This document shows positions 24,512 through 34,475 of a stretch of DNA of 64,000 nucleotides, piece after piece; positions within the stretch are counted from its first letter, which is position 1; the number at the start of each line of letters is the position of its first letter. Under the pieces are notes generated by a model that saw only the letters and a list, made by a program, of their open reading frames with translations, was not told the DNA's origin and ran no database searches. Origin of the DNA: [Muricauda] lutisoli (nom. illeg.) (lineage in GTDB: Bacteria; Bacteroidota; Bacteroidia; Flavobacteriales; Flavobacteriaceae); the NCBI RefSeq assembly GCF_017313105.1, contig NZ_JAFLND010000003.1, forward strand, positions 248,001-312,000. The letters are read 5' to 3'. A program made the translations under genes and the position numbers.

Positions 24512-26896
24512 ATGGCAGACTCGACCTGTTATCATTGTGGTGACGAGTGCGGAAAAAGTAGCGTTAAGTTTGATGATAAAGATTTTTGCTGCAATGGTTG
24601 TAAGACCGTTTATGAGATTTTTACATCAAATGGCCTGTCCACTTTTTACGAAATAGAAGGAAAGGCAGGAACAACACCCAACGAAATCCGTCAGAAATAT
24701 GATTTTTTGGACAACCAGGAAATTGTACAACAATTGGTGGAGTTCAATGAAGAGGGTGTACAGGTTGTTGGTCTAAGTATACCTACCATACATTGCAGTT
24801 CTTGTATATGGGTGCTCGAAAACCTGAACAAGCTGCATTCGGCCATTACTTTTTCCCAGGTCGACTTTCCAAAGAAAACCATTCGGGTTACGTATAAAAC
24901 AGAAGATTTCTCTTTAAAAGCGTTAGTGCTTTTATTGGGAAGCATTGGGTACGAGCCCTATATCTCCTTGGAGGAATACAACAAAAAAGGAAAAAAAGTC
25001 GACCGTTCCCTTATATATAAGTTGGGAGTGGCCGGTTTTGCCTTTGGGAATGTCATGCTGTTTTCCTTTCCCGAGTATTTTGAGGTAGAGGAATTTTGGT
25101 TGGATCAGTACAAACACGTCTTTCGCTGGTTGATGTTTGCGTTTTCAATACCGGTCGTGTTTTACGCTGCCCAGGATTATTTTATTTCCGCTTATAAAGG
25201 AATCCGTTCCAAATTATTGAATATTGATGTGCCCATTGCTTTGGGAATATTGGTCCTCTTTTTACGGAGCACGGTAGATATCGTGTTTGATTTGGGCTCT
25301 GGCTTTTTTGATAGTCTCACAGGTTTGGTATTCTTTTTATTGTTGGGGAAATTTTTTCAACAGAAAACCTATGCCTACCTATCATTTGAGCGTGATTATA
25401 AGTCATATTTTCCCATTGCTGTTACCCGTTTGAAGAAAAATGGGGAAGAGGAGAATATCCAGATCTACAACATTGAAGTAGGGGATAGGGTGCTGATCCG
25501 TAGCCATGAGATTATTCCTGTAGATTGTATTTTGATCAAAGGAACTGCCGAAATCGATTATAGTTTTGTAACGGGGGAGTCCGACCCTGTACTGAAGGAA
25601 TCCGGTGAAAAACTGTTTGCTGGCGGGAAACAATTGTCGGGAGTGTTGGAAGTTGAGGTATTGAAATCCGTCTCCCAAAGTTATTTGACCCAATTGTGGG
25701 GCAACTCCGTGTTTTCAAAAGATAAAGCAAGCCAATTCCAGACCCTTACCGATAGCATTGGCAAACGATTTACAGTTGCTGTGTTGAGCATAGCTACGGT
25801 GGCCACTGTTTTTTGGCTGATTTTTGATCCAAGCTTGGCACTCAACGTATTCACTTCGGTTCTGATCATTGCCTGTCCCTGTGCCATTGCGTTGGCAGCT
25901 CCGTTCACACTTGGCAATATGCTCCGCATTTTTGGGAAGTATAAATTCTACCTGAAAAACACCAATGTGATTGAGCGCTTGTCCAAAATAGACACGGCCA
26001 TTTTTGATAAAACGGGAACGCTCACCACCAATCAAAAAGATACCATCCATTATGAAGGGATGGAGCTCACAGAAGAAGAAACCGCACTCTTAAAAACAAC
26101 CCTGAGGGCATCCAACCATCCTTTGAGCCGATCTCTTTACGATATTCTAAAATCCAATGCCATAATGACCTTGGAAGAGTTCCAGGAGCATACTGGAAAA
26201 GGAATTGAGGGGAAATACAACCAGCATTCCATAAAAGTGGGGTCTGCAGCTTACGTGGGGAAAAGCAGATCCAGTTCCATTACGAATACCGCGGTTTATG
26301 TAAGTGCCGACGAAGATGTAAAAGGAAGGTTTGTGTTCAAGAATGCCTACCGGGAAGGGATGAGCCAAATATTCAATGAACTTTCAGATGATTTGGAACT
26401 GGGCATTCTTTCGGGGGATAATGATGGAGAGAGGTCACAATTACAAAAAGTACTTCCTGAAAAGACAAAGATGATGTTTGACCAAAAGCCCGAGGACAAG
26501 TTGGAATACATCAAAAACCTACAGGAAAAACATAAAGTTTTAATGGTGGGCGACGGATTGAACGATGCCGGTGCTTTGGCCCAGAGCGATGTGGGATTGG
26601 CAGTTTCTGAGAACATCAACGTGTTTTCGCCAGCTTGCGATGGGATTTTGGATGCAAGCAAGTTGAGAATGCTGCCAAAGTTCATAAAACTGTCCAAAAA
26701 GTCCGTTCGCATTATAAAAATGAGCTTTTTGTTGTCACTCTGCTACAATGTCGTAGGGTTGTATTTTGCCGTCACAGGTCAGTTGCAGCCTGTTATTGCC
26801 GCTATTTTAATGCCGTTGAGCTCCATTAGTATTGTGGTGTTCACCACCTTGACAACAAATTATCTCGGTAAAGAATTAAAAACTTTAGAAAGCTGA
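24512..26896 (+). CDS. ccoI: Copper-translocating P-type ATPase CcoI (cbb3 oxidase maturation)
   Basis: The 794-residue protein has an N-terminal Cys-rich metal-binding segment (C5, C8, C12 and CCNGCK), an HMA domain with CSSC at 95-98, eight membrane helices, the A-domain TGESDP loop, the intramembrane CPC metal site (455-457) and phosphorylation motif DKTGTLT with D499, plus the hinge GDGLNDAGAL. The N-terminal double Cys region and its position before ccoS mark CcoI/FixI, which exports copper for the CuB centre of cbb3 oxidase. An FNR-type box drives it; a second FNR box overlaps its stop codon. Confidence 0.95.
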   Translation: MADSTCYHCGDECGKSSVKFDDKDFCCNGCKTVYEIFTSNGLSTFYEIEGKAGTTPNEIRQKYDFLDNQEIVQQLVEFNEEGVQVVGLSIPTIHCSSCIWVLENLNKLHSAITFSQVDFPKKTIRVTYKTEDFSLKALVLLLGSIGYEPYISLEEYNKKGKKVDRSLIYKLGVAGFAFGNVMLFSFPEYFEVEEFWLDQYKHVFRWLMFAFSIPVVFYAAQDYFISAYKGIRSKLLNIDVPIALGILVLFLRSTVDIVFDLGSGFFDSLTGLVFFLLLGKFFQQKTYAYLSFERDYKSYFPIAVTRLKKNGEEENIQIYNIEVGDRVLIRSHEIIPVDCILIKGTAEIDYSFVTGESDPVLKESGEKLFAGGKQLSGVLEVEVLKSVSQSYLTQLWGNSVFSKDKASQFQTLTDSIGKRFTVAVLSIATVATVFWLIFDPSLALNVFTSVLIIACPCAIALAAPFTLGNMLRIFGKYKFYLKNTNVIERLSKIDTAIFDKTGTLTTNQKDTIHYEGMELTEEETALLKTTLRASNHPLSRSLYDILKSNAIMTLEEFQEHTGKGIEGKYNQHSIKVGSAAYVGKSRSSSITNTAVYVSADEDVKGRFVFKNAYREGMSQIFNELSDDLELGILSGDNDGERSQLQKVLPEKTKMMFDQKPEDKLEYIKNLQEKHKVLMVGDGLNDAGALAQSDVGLAVSENINVFSPACDGILDASKLRMLPKFIKLSKKSVRIIKMSFLLSLCYNVVGLYFAVTGQLQPVIAAILMPLSSISIVVFTTLTTNYLGKELKTLES

Positions 26897-26936
26897 TATA
26901 TGTCATTTTTTGAAGCATACCATCAGAGTAGTTTTA
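26894..26936 (+). promoter_or_regulatory. FNR-type promoter of the ccoS-ccoNO operon
   Basis: TGAT-ATAT-GTCA (26894-26905, centre 26899.5) overlaps the TGA stop of ccoI and is 29.5 bp from TAGTTTTA (26929-26936). Transcription is predicted near 26941, 15 bases before the ccoS ATG. Confidence 0.75.
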
Positions 26937-26955
26937 CACCTAAATTCAGGCAGGT

Positions 26956-27165
26956 ATGAGTGTTATTTATGTGTTGCTGGCCATAAGCATAACGGTGGCC
27001 ATAATCTTTTTTATAGCCTTTGTTTTTTCTGTAAAAAGCGGACAATACGACGATACCTATACCCCATCGGTAAGAATGTTGTTTGAAGATGAGGTGGTCA
27101 AGGACAAGGATAAATCAAACCTAAATAAAAAGGAAATCAAACAAACTAAAAGTACAAACCAATAA
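26956..27165 (+). CDS. ccoS: cbb3 oxidase assembly protein CcoS
   Basis: The 69-residue protein has one membrane helix (VIYVLLAISITVAIIFFIAFVF) followed by the conserved SVKSGQYDDTYTPSVRMLFED motif of CcoS, needed for haem and copper insertion into cbb3 oxidase. It ends two bases before the ccoNO start. Confidence 0.95.
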   Translation: MSVIYVLLAISITVAIIFFIAFVFSVKSGQYDDTYTPSVRMLFEDEVVKDKDKSNLNKKEIKQTKSTNQ

Positions 27166-27167
27166 AT

Positions 27168-29369
27168 ATGGAAATACAACAGTTCCGTTACGATAACAAA
27201 ATCGTACAAAAGTTCTTATACGCCACTATTTTATGGGGCGTGGTGGGTATGGCAGTAGGCCTATTGTTGGCCTTTATGTTTTTATTCCCCAATGTTACAG
27301 AAGGGATATCTTGGTTGAGTTTTGGCCGATTGCGACCATTGCATACCAATGCCGTAATCTTTGCATTTGTGGGTAATGCCATTTTTGCCGGAGTCTATTA
27401 CTCACTGCAACGATTGTTGAAAGCAAGAATGTTCAGTGACGCTCTGAGCAACATTAACTTCTGGGGTTGGCAATTGATTATTGTCGCCGCAGCGTTGACC
27501 TTGCCCCTGGGGTACACAACATCCAAAGAATACGCAGAATTGGAATGGCCGATCGATTTGGCGATTGCCGCGGTCTGGGTAGTTTTTGGTTGGAACATGA
27601 TAGGTACCATTTTAAAGAGAAGACAAAGACACTTATATGTGGCGATCTGGTTTTATTTGGCCACGTTTGTTACTGTTGCGGTACTGCACATTTTCAATAG
27701 CTTGGAATTACCGGTGACGGCATTGAAGAGTTACTCGGTCTACGCCGGTGTGCAGGATGCCCTGGTGCAATGGTGGTACGGTCACAATGCGGTGGCCTTC
27801 TTCTTGACCACTCCTTTCTTGGGGCTGATGTACTACTTTGTTCCAAAAGCAGCCAACCGTCCCATTTATTCCTATAGGCTGTCCATCGTCCACTTCTGGT
27901 CGTTGATATTCATTTATATCTGGGCAGGTCCTCACCACTTGTTGTACTCTGCTTTGCCAGATTGGGCACAGAACCTTGGTGTCGTATTCTCCGTAATGTT
28001 GATCGCACCGTCTTGGGGTGGTATGATCAACGGATTATTGACACTGCGCGGGGTATGGGATAAAGTGCGTACCGATGCCACCTTGAAATTTATGGTGGTC
28101 GCCATTACAGGGTATGGTATGGCTACGTTCGAAGGACCTATGCTTTCCTTGAAAAACGTAAATGCCATTGCCCACTTTAGTGATTGGATCATTGCTCACG
28201 TTCACGTTGGTGCCTTGGCCTGGAACGGGTTCTTGACCTTTGGTATGATCTATTGGTTGGTGCCTCGAATGTTCAAAACAGAACTGCACTCAAAAGGATT
28301 GGCGAATTTCCACTTCTGGATCGGAACATTGGGTATTGTGCTTTATGCCCTACCAATGTACGTAGCTGGATTTACACAAGCTTTGATGTGGAAAGAATTC
28401 AACCCGGATGGTACCTTGGTTTACGGTAACTTCTTGGAGACCGTTACCCAGATCATTCCAATGTACTGGATGAGGGCCATTGGAGGTTCGTTATACATCT
28501 TGGGTATGTTCGTACTGCTGTATAACGTGGTAAGAACCATTAGATCGGGCAGCAAGGTCGAAGATGAAGCGGCAGAAGCACCAGCATTGGAACGTGTTGC
28601 CAAAAGAAGAGTAGCTGGGGAAACCTTCCATAACTGGTTGGAAAGGAAACCGGTTCAGTTGACCATCTTGGCTACCATTGCCATTTTGATCGGAGGTGTT
28701 GTTCAAATTATACCGACCATATTGGTAAAATCCAATATTCCAACCATTACGAGTGTTAAACCATACACACCTTTGGAATTGGAAGGTAGGGACCTTTATA
28801 TCAGAGAAGGTTGTGTAAGCTGCCATTCGCAAATGATACGTCCGTTCCGTAGTGAGGTGGAGCGTTACGGTGAATATGCCAAGGCAGGGGAGTTTGTTTA
28901 TGACCACCCATTCCTATGGGGTAGTAAACGAACAGGTCCCGATTTGTTGCGTATTGGAGGCAAATACTCCGATAACTGGCACTTGAACCACATGTACGAT
29001 CCGCAAAGTACGTCAGCCGGTTCCATTATGCCATCTTACGAATGGCTGGTTACCGATGAGCATGATCGTAGCGATGTTCAGGCCAAAATGGAAACCATGG
29101 TAAAACTCGGTGTTCCCTATACGGAAGAAGATATCGCCAATGCTCCGCAATCCATGGCAGAGCAGGCAGCTCAAATAGAAAAGAGCCTATACGCAGACCC
29201 AGAATTCGAAAAAACGTACGAAGCGGATAAAAAATACGCCGAGGAAAACGGATTGGATTTTGTGGAAATGCGAGATCGTGAAATCGTAGCCTTGATCGCT
29301 TATTTACAGCGATTGGGTACCGATATTAAAATTGAAGGAACTGAAGAAACCATATCTCAAAACAAATAA
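27168..29369 (+). CDS. ccoN: Fused cbb3-type cytochrome c oxidase subunits I/II (CcoNO)
   Basis: Subunit I (about 1-475) has the many membrane helices and conserved His positions of CcoN (LHTNAVIFAFVGNAIFAG for a low-spin haem ligand, WWYGHNAVAFFLTTPFLGL, GPHHLLY for CuB, HVHVGALAWNGF). After a linker and one membrane helix, the CcoO part has a single haem c motif CVSCH (C549, C552, H553) in SCHSQMIRPFRSE, with the axial Met region PQSTSAGSIMPSYEWL. The N-O fusion is normal in Bacteroidota. It is the terminal oxidase for low oxygen, in the inner membrane. Confidence 0.97.
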   Translation: MEIQQFRYDNKIVQKFLYATILWGVVGMAVGLLLAFMFLFPNVTEGISWLSFGRLRPLHTNAVIFAFVGNAIFAGVYYSLQRLLKARMFSDALSNINFWGWQLIIVAAALTLPLGYTTSKEYAELEWPIDLAIAAVWVVFGWNMIGTILKRRQRHLYVAIWFYLATFVTVAVLHIFNSLELPVTALKSYSVYAGVQDALVQWWYGHNAVAFFLTTPFLGLMYYFVPKAANRPIYSYRLSIVHFWSLIFIYIWAGPHHLLYSALPDWAQNLGVVFSVMLIAPSWGGMINGLLTLRGVWDKVRTDATLKFMVVAITGYGMATFEGPMLSLKNVNAIAHFSDWIIAHVHVGALAWNGFLTFGMIYWLVPRMFKTELHSKGLANFHFWIGTLGIVLYALPMYVAGFTQALMWKEFNPDGTLVYGNFLETVTQIIPMYWMRAIGGSLYILGMFVLLYNVVRTIRSGSKVEDEAAEAPALERVAKRRVAGETFHNWLERKPVQLTILATIAILIGGVVQIIPTILVKSNIPTITSVKPYTPLELEGRDLYIREGCVSCHSQMIRPFRSEVERYGEYAKAGEFVYDHPFLWGSKRTGPDLLRIGGKYSDNWHLNHMYDPQSTSAGSIMPSYEWLVTDEHDRSDVQAKMETMVKLGVPYTEEDIANAPQSMAEQAAQIEKSLYADPEFEKTYEADKKYAEENGLDFVEMRDREIVALIAYLQRLGTDIKIEGTEETISQNK

Positions 29370-29371
29370 CC

Positions 29372-29560
29372 ATGTTGAAATTTGTAAAAGAACATATGGA
29401 AACCATAGATGGGATAGCCAACTATCCCATGGTTTCCTTGCTAATCTTCTTTGTGTTTTTCGTGCTATTGTTCTGGTGGGTGTTGACCGCTACCAAGGAA
29501 CACATAAGGGAGATGTCCGAACTGCCATTGGATAACGAAGATCAACAAAACAAACTATAA
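29372..29560 (+). CDS. ccoQ: CcoQ-like small cbb3 subunit
   Basis: The 62-residue product has one membrane helix (MVSLLIFFVFFVLLFWWVL) flanked by charged ends, between ccoNO and ccoP, as CcoQ does. Sequence identity in CcoQ is low, so position carries most of the weight. Two bases separate it from ccoNO. Confidence 0.8.
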   Translation: MLKFVKEHMETIDGIANYPMVSLLIFFVFFVLLFWWVLTATKEHIREMSELPLDNEDQQNKL

Positions 29561-29564
29561 CATT

Positions 29565-30539
29565 ATGAGTACAAGAACGCCTTGGTGGATACGAGTCCCA
29601 GTTTTATTCTTTTTGATCTTCGGATTGATGGAATTATTTATAGACTCTGGTGATAAACCCGCAATTATTGAATATCCCATCACACAGTTTTTTATGCTGT
29701 TGGTGCTGATGATTCTTATAGCCATAGAATTGATTTTGGCCTCCATAGAGAACATTATGTTCCAAACCCTTTCAGAAGAAGGCAAGGAGCGTTACTTGGA
29801 AGCTAAAAGCAAGAAGTTTGAATGGACGTGGGCCAAAAACCTAATGAAAAGATTGACCAAAAGCCGCTCCATCGAGCGCGAAGGTGAAATTATTTTGGAC
29901 CATAATTACGATGGGATCCGAGAGCTGGACAATGTATTGCCGCCATGGTGGGTGTACCTGTTCTATGCGACCATTGTTTTTGCGGTAGTGTATTTGGTGC
30001 GTTTCCATGTCATTGGTGATTATGACCAAGAACTGGAATATGAACAAGAAGTCGCCGCAGCACAGCAGGCCATAGAGGAATACAAAAGAACCGCCAAAGA
30101 CTTGGTGGATGCAAGTACGGTCGAGTATCTTTCGGATGAATCCGACTTGGCAGCTGGGGAGAAAATCTTCCAAGCCAACTGCGTTGTATGTCATACCCAA
30201 GATGGTGGAGGTGGAATAGGTCCTAACCTAACCGACAAATATTGGATATTGGGCGGGGGCATTAAAAATGTTTTTACAACAATTTCTGAAGGTGGTCGTG
30301 ACGGCAAAGGAATGATTGCATGGAAGCAAAGCTTAAAGCCCGCTGAAATGGCTCAGGTCGCCAGTTATGTAATCTCATTGGGCGGAACCACACCTGCCAA
30401 TCCAAAGGAGCCTGAAGGCGAAATCTGGATAGACCCAGATGCTCCGGAAGACACCAATGGAACAGAATCCGAGACGGAAGAAACTGCACCGGAAGAAATG
30501 GAGCAGGCCGCGGATTCAACAGAAGTTGCCATGAAATAG
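29565..30539 (+). CDS. ccoP: cbb3 oxidase cytochrome c subunit CcoP (mono-haem)
   Basis: The 324-residue protein has two N-terminal helices, then a cytoplasmic loop with the CcoP signature HNYDGIRELDNVLPPWWVYLFY (Asp-Gly-Ile...Asn-Pro-Pro-Trp). A further membrane helix follows, and then a periplasmic cytochrome c domain with one CVVCH (C206, C209, H210) and the IGPNLTDKYWILGG and GMIAWKQSLKPAEM segments (axial Met). Proteobacterial CcoP has two haems c; only one is present here. The C-terminus is an acidic low-complexity tail (ETEETAPEEMEQAADS). Confidence 0.95.
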   Translation: MSTRTPWWIRVPVLFFLIFGLMELFIDSGDKPAIIEYPITQFFMLLVLMILIAIELILASIENIMFQTLSEEGKERYLEAKSKKFEWTWAKNLMKRLTKSRSIEREGEIILDHNYDGIRELDNVLPPWWVYLFYATIVFAVVYLVRFHVIGDYDQELEYEQEVAAAQQAIEEYKRTAKDLVDASTVEYLSDESDLAAGEKIFQANCVVCHTQDGGGGIGPNLTDKYWILGGGIKNVFTTISEGGRDGKGMIAWKQSLKPAEMAQVASYVISLGGTTPANPKEPEGEIWIDPDAPEDTNGTESETEETAPEEMEQAADSTEVAMK

Positions 30540-30592
30540 TCCCATTGGGGGCTTTTTGGCAGCTAAATAATTATCCATAAACCACAAATGCG

Positions 30593-32002
30593 ATGGAAGA
30601 AAATTTTAGGGATTCCATAGGCACAGTCACAGAAGAAGGTAAAAGGAATTGGATTTTTCCAAAGAAACCCAGTGGACGGTATTATGATTATCGAAAGTAT
30701 GTAAGTTACTTTCTACTGATTTTCTTGATAGCCGCTCCATTTGTTAAGATCAATGGGCACCAATTCTTACTATTCAACGTGCTGGATAGAAGGTTCAATA
30801 TTTTTGGACTTCCCTTTTGGCCCCAGGACTTTCACTTAGTGGTAGTGTCCATGATCATCGGAGTCATTTTCATCGCACTTTTTACGGTCGCTTATGGTCG
30901 TATTTTTTGTGGATGGATGTGTCCCCAGACCATTTTTTTGGAGATGGTTTTCCGTCGTATCGAATATTGGATCGATGGGGACCGGGGCGCACAAATGAGG
31001 TTGGCCAAAGCTCCGTGGACCGGTAAAAAGATTCGAAAAAGAGTATTGAAGTGGATTATATTCTTCATTATCTCGTTTTTCATCGCCAACGTTTTCTTGG
31101 CCTATCTGATTGGTGGTGATCAATTGGTCGCCTATGTCACCGATGGTCCGATGGCGCACTTGAGCACTATGGTTCCGTTGTTGATTTTTACCGGAGTGTT
31201 CTATTTCATTTTCGCGTGGTTCAGGGAACAGGTGTGTATTATTGCGTGCCCTTATGGAAGATTGCAAGGGGTGCTTTTGGATGATAAATCCATTGTCGTG
31301 GCCTACGACCATAAACGTGGTGAAGGTGAAAACGGGCGCAAAAAGTTCAGAAAAAATGAAGACAGGGAAGCCCTTGGACATGGAGATTGTATCGATTGTT
31401 TTCAATGTGTGAATGTATGTCCAACGGGGATAGACATCCGCAACGGGACACAATTGGAATGTGTGAACTGTACGGCCTGTATTGATGAATGTGATCACAT
31501 TATGGAAAGTATCCATAAGCCCAAAGGCTTGATCAGATACGCCAGTGAAGATGAGATAACCAACAACAACAAGTTTCAGTTTACCGCTCGTATGAAAGGT
31601 TATACGGCAGTGCTGGTTGTGCTGATCGGTATTCTTGTCGGGATGTTGTTTATGCGGAACGAAGTCGAGGCCAATATACTGCGTTTGCCAGGACAGTTGT
31701 ACGAGCGCAAGGAGAACAACATCATCAGTAATGTATATACCTATAAATTGGTGAACAAGACCACAAAGGATATTGAAAATGTATCTTTTGAGTTGATGTC
31801 CCACAACGGAGAAATCAAAATGGTATCACAGGATACGTTCACTGTTCCCGCCGAGGAACTTGCAGAAGGAACGTTGTTCATCGAAATAAATGCTTCGGCA
31901 CTGAACGGCGACAAGGATAAATTGAAGATAGGGGTCTACAGTGGAGATAAGCTCATAGAAACTACGGTGACCCAATTTTTGGCACCAAGGAGTTATAATT
32001 AA
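30593..32002 (+). CDS. ccoG: cbb3 oxidase maturation protein CcoG
   Basis: The 469-residue membrane protein has an early CGWMCPQ motif (C106, C110) in the polyferredoxin membrane part, two [4Fe-4S] ferredoxin motifs (CIDCFQCVNVCP from 266 and CVNCTACIDEC from 290) and a C-terminal Ig-like domain. CcoG/RdxA reduces copper for oxidase assembly. It starts 53 bp after ccoP, with no obvious promoter in the gap, so it is probably part of the same transcript. Confidence 0.95.
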   Translation: MEENFRDSIGTVTEEGKRNWIFPKKPSGRYYDYRKYVSYFLLIFLIAAPFVKINGHQFLLFNVLDRRFNIFGLPFWPQDFHLVVVSMIIGVIFIALFTVAYGRIFCGWMCPQTIFLEMVFRRIEYWIDGDRGAQMRLAKAPWTGKKIRKRVLKWIIFFIISFFIANVFLAYLIGGDQLVAYVTDGPMAHLSTMVPLLIFTGVFYFIFAWFREQVCIIACPYGRLQGVLLDDKSIVVAYDHKRGEGENGRKKFRKNEDREALGHGDCIDCFQCVNVCPTGIDIRNGTQLECVNCTACIDECDHIMESIHKPKGLIRYASEDEITNNNKFQFTARMKGYTAVLVVLIGILVGMLFMRNEVEANILRLPGQLYERKENNIISNVYTYKLVNKTTKDIENVSFELMSHNGEIKMVSQDTFTVPAEELAEGTLFIEINASALNGDKDKLKIGVYSGDKLIETTVTQFLAPRSYN

Positions 32003-32013
32003 AAAAGATAGAG

Positions 32014-32460
32014 ATGAAAATTAATTGGGGAACGGGAATTGTGTTGGCGTTTATTGGCTTCATAGGGTTTATCCTATATTTTGTGATAAGGATGAGTACC
32101 GATGATAGTGCCAACCATGATTTGGTGACGGAGGAATATTACAAAAAAGAATTGTCCTATCAACAGCAGATAGATGCATCAAAAACCGCTGTGGAAATGA
32201 ATGCCAACATTACCGTTGAAAAAACTGATGGGGGTTTGATGATTTATTTTCCAGAGCGTTTCGACCCAAAAAAAATAAGTGGAACAGTGTCCCTATACAG
32301 ACCGTCTAACAAGCACTTGGATACCAACTTTCCTATAAGTTTGTCCAAAACACATTTGCTCATACCTGACAATCGCTTGGTGGACGGTCGCTGGGACATT
32401 TCCATAAACTGGGAATACGAAGGTAATTCCTTTTTGCATAAACAAAAATTGGTGTACTGA
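32014..32460 (+). CDS. ccoH: CcoH/FixH-family cbb3 assembly protein
   Basis: The 148-residue product has one N-terminal membrane helix (GIVLAFIGFIGFILYFVIRM) followed by the FixH motif HDLVTEEYYKKELSYQQQID and a small beta-rich domain ending in a WDISINWEYEG segment. CcoH/FixH binds CcoP and stabilises oxidase assembly. Its position after ccoG is canonical. Confidence 0.93.
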   Translation: MKINWGTGIVLAFIGFIGFILYFVIRMSTDDSANHDLVTEEYYKKELSYQQQIDASKTAVEMNANITVEKTDGGLMIYFPERFDPKKISGTVSLYRPSNKHLDTNFPISLSKTHLLIPDNRLVDGRWDISINWEYEGNSFLHKQKLVY

Positions 32461-32462
32461 TC

Positions 32463-33173
32463 ATGTTGACCTCCGCATTGGTTTTGGGGCTTTTGGGAAG
32501 CTTGCACTGCTTGGGCATGTGCGGGCCAATAGCCTTTATGCTGCCTTTGGACCAAAGTAACAATATTAAGAAGACACTACAGCTCTCTATTTACCATTTT
32601 GGACGACTATTGGCCTATGGGGTCATAGGAATACTGTTCGGGCTTTTGGGCAAGGGGTTGTCCTTGTTCGGCATCCAGCAGAAACTTTCCATTGGTATTG
32701 GTGTGCTCATGATCGTTTTGGTATTGATTCCAGCAAAATATATGAACGGACACAAGTTGTTGTCCCCCATTTACTCCATTATTGGCAAGGTGAAATCCAA
32801 ACTTGGGGCCGAACTCAAAAAAAAGACCCCCGATACCTTTTTGACCATTGGCTTTTTGAACGGTTTTTTACCCTGTGGACTGGTTTATATGGCCCTTTTG
32901 GGAGCTATTGCCATGGGAAGTCCTTTGGAGGGAGGTCTCTACATGATGATTTTTGGTCTTGGTACAGTGCCACTGATGTCCTTGGTGGTATATTCCAGAG
33001 GAATGTTCAGTACCTCGGTAAAATCTAGAATACGAAAATTGATACCGGTATTTGTGGTCATCATAGGTATTTTGTTTATTGTACGTGGACTGGGGTTGGG
33101 AATACCTTATGTTTCCCCAAAACCAGCGCCCACAGATTCAGTAACGGCGACCATAGAATGCCATCAACCTTAA
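32463..33173 (+). CDS. SafE/TauE-like (DsbD/UreH-type) membrane protein of the cco cluster
   Basis: The 236-residue protein has six or so membrane helices, begins LGLLGSLHCLGMCGPIAFML (a Cys-containing helix typical of the CcdA/UreH-2 family) and has a second motif FLNGFLPCGLVYMAL. It is often called sulfite exporter TauE/SafE. In cco clusters it is likely to move copper or reducing power for oxidase maturation, given the paired CGP and PCG motifs; that role is inferred. It begins two bases after ccoH. Confidence 0.85.
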   Translation: MLTSALVLGLLGSLHCLGMCGPIAFMLPLDQSNNIKKTLQLSIYHFGRLLAYGVIGILFGLLGKGLSLFGIQQKLSIGIGVLMIVLVLIPAKYMNGHKLLSPIYSIIGKVKSKLGAELKKKTPDTFLTIGFLNGFLPCGLVYMALLGAIAMGSPLEGGLYMMIFGLGTVPLMSLVVYSRGMFSTSVKSRIRKLIPVFVVIIGILFIVRGLGLGIPYVSPKPAPTDSVTATIECHQP

Positions 33174-33188
33174 AAAATCAAATCCACA

Positions 33189-34457
33189 ATGAAAATAACA
33201 TCAGCGAAAGAGGCGGTAGGAATTGTTAAATCAGGCGACCGAGTCTTTTTCCAAGGGGCGGCCATGACCCCAAATGAACTGATCGATGCCTTATGTGATA
33301 GGCATGAAGAACTTGAGAATATCGAGATTATTTCCATCCATACCGAAGGGGATGCAAAATATACAAGAAAACCCTATTGCGATTCCTTTACTTTGAACGC
33401 GTGTTTTGTTGGGGGCAACGTAAGAAGTTATGTAAACACCTATATGGGTGATTACATTCCTGTTTTTTTGAGTGAAATACCCTGGTTGTTCGCGGACGAA
33501 TACCTCCCATTGGATGTGGCCTTTGTTCAGGTTTCCCCACCGGACAAGCATGGCTATTGCTCACTGGGAGTTTCTGTCGATGTTGCCTTGCCAGCCGTTA
33601 GAACGGCCAAAAAAATCGTTGCGCAGATAAATCCACATGTACCCCGAACCCATGGTACCGGAATCGTTCATGTTGATGAAATAGCTTATGCCATTGAGGT
33701 CGATAGGCCAATTCATGAACATAACCCGACCGAAATATCGGAAGTGGAGCATCAAATAGGGAGGCATGTGGCATCTTTGATAGAAGATGGCGCTACCTTG
33801 CAAATGGGAATCGGGAACATACCCAATGCGGTTCTATCCAATTTGGGCAATCATAAAAACCTTGGCATACATACCGAAATGTTTTCTGATGGGGTATTGC
33901 CTCTGCTGGAAACAGGTGTGATCAATGGAAAGGAAAAGGCGGTAAAACGCGGTAAAATTGTGGCCTGTTTTGCCGTGGGCTCACGAAAACTGTATGATTT
34001 TATTGATGATAACCCAATCTGTGACTTTAGGGACTCCGGTTATACCAACGATACAGCCAGAATTCGAAGAAACCCAAAAGCAACGGCAATTAACAGTGCC
34101 ATAGAAATTGATCTTACCGGTCAAGTTTGTGCGGATACCATTGGAGGTTACCAATTTTCCGGTGTGGGCGGTCAAATGGACTTTATGAGAGGGGCATCAC
34201 TTTCAAAAGGAGGTAAACCCATAATAGCCATGTCGTCCACCACCAAAAAAGGAGTTTCCAAAATAACGCCTTTCTTAAAACAGGGAGCAGGGGTAACCAC
34301 AACACGTGCCCATATGCACTATGTGGCCACGGAATATGGTGTGGTGAATCTCTTTGGGAAAAACCTGCATCAGCGAGCCGAAGCTTTGATTTCCATTGCG
34401 CACCCCGATCATAGGGAAGCGCTGGAAAAGGCGGCCTACGAACGGTTCCATGGTTAA
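33189..34457 (+). CDS. Acetyl-CoA hydrolase/transferase family enzyme
   Basis: The 422-residue protein has the N-terminal VKSGDRVFFQGAAMTPNELIDAL and the C-terminal catalytic half with LQMGIGNIPNAVL, the Glu-containing HTEMFSDGVLPLLE and GVGGQMDFMRGASLSKGGKPIIA. This pattern fits class I CoA transferases of the acetyl-CoA hydrolase / 4-hydroxybutyrate CoA-transferase type. It could recycle acetate and CoA when oxygen is low. It begins 16 bases after the membrane-protein gene, so it may be read from the cco operon. Confidence 0.9.
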   Translation: MKITSAKEAVGIVKSGDRVFFQGAAMTPNELIDALCDRHEELENIEIISIHTEGDAKYTRKPYCDSFTLNACFVGGNVRSYVNTYMGDYIPVFLSEIPWLFADEYLPLDVAFVQVSPPDKHGYCSLGVSVDVALPAVRTAKKIVAQINPHVPRTHGTGIVHVDEIAYAIEVDRPIHEHNPTEISEVEHQIGRHVASLIEDGATLQMGIGNIPNAVLSNLGNHKNLGIHTEMFSDGVLPLLETGVINGKEKAVKRGKIVACFAVGSRKLYDFIDDNPICDFRDSGYTNDTARIRRNPKATAINSAIEIDLTGQVCADTIGGYQFSGVGGQMDFMRGASLSKGGKPIIAMSSTTKKGVSKITPFLKQGAGVTTTRAHMHYVATEYGVVNLFGKNLHQRAEALISIAHPDHREALEKAAYERFHG

Positions 34458-34475
34458 TATCAAAATTTGAAGTAC

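Noticed and set aside
30836..31804. Long open frame (322 residues) on the minus strand
   Set aside because: It lies fully antisense to ccoG, has His/Gln-rich shadow composition and no family features.
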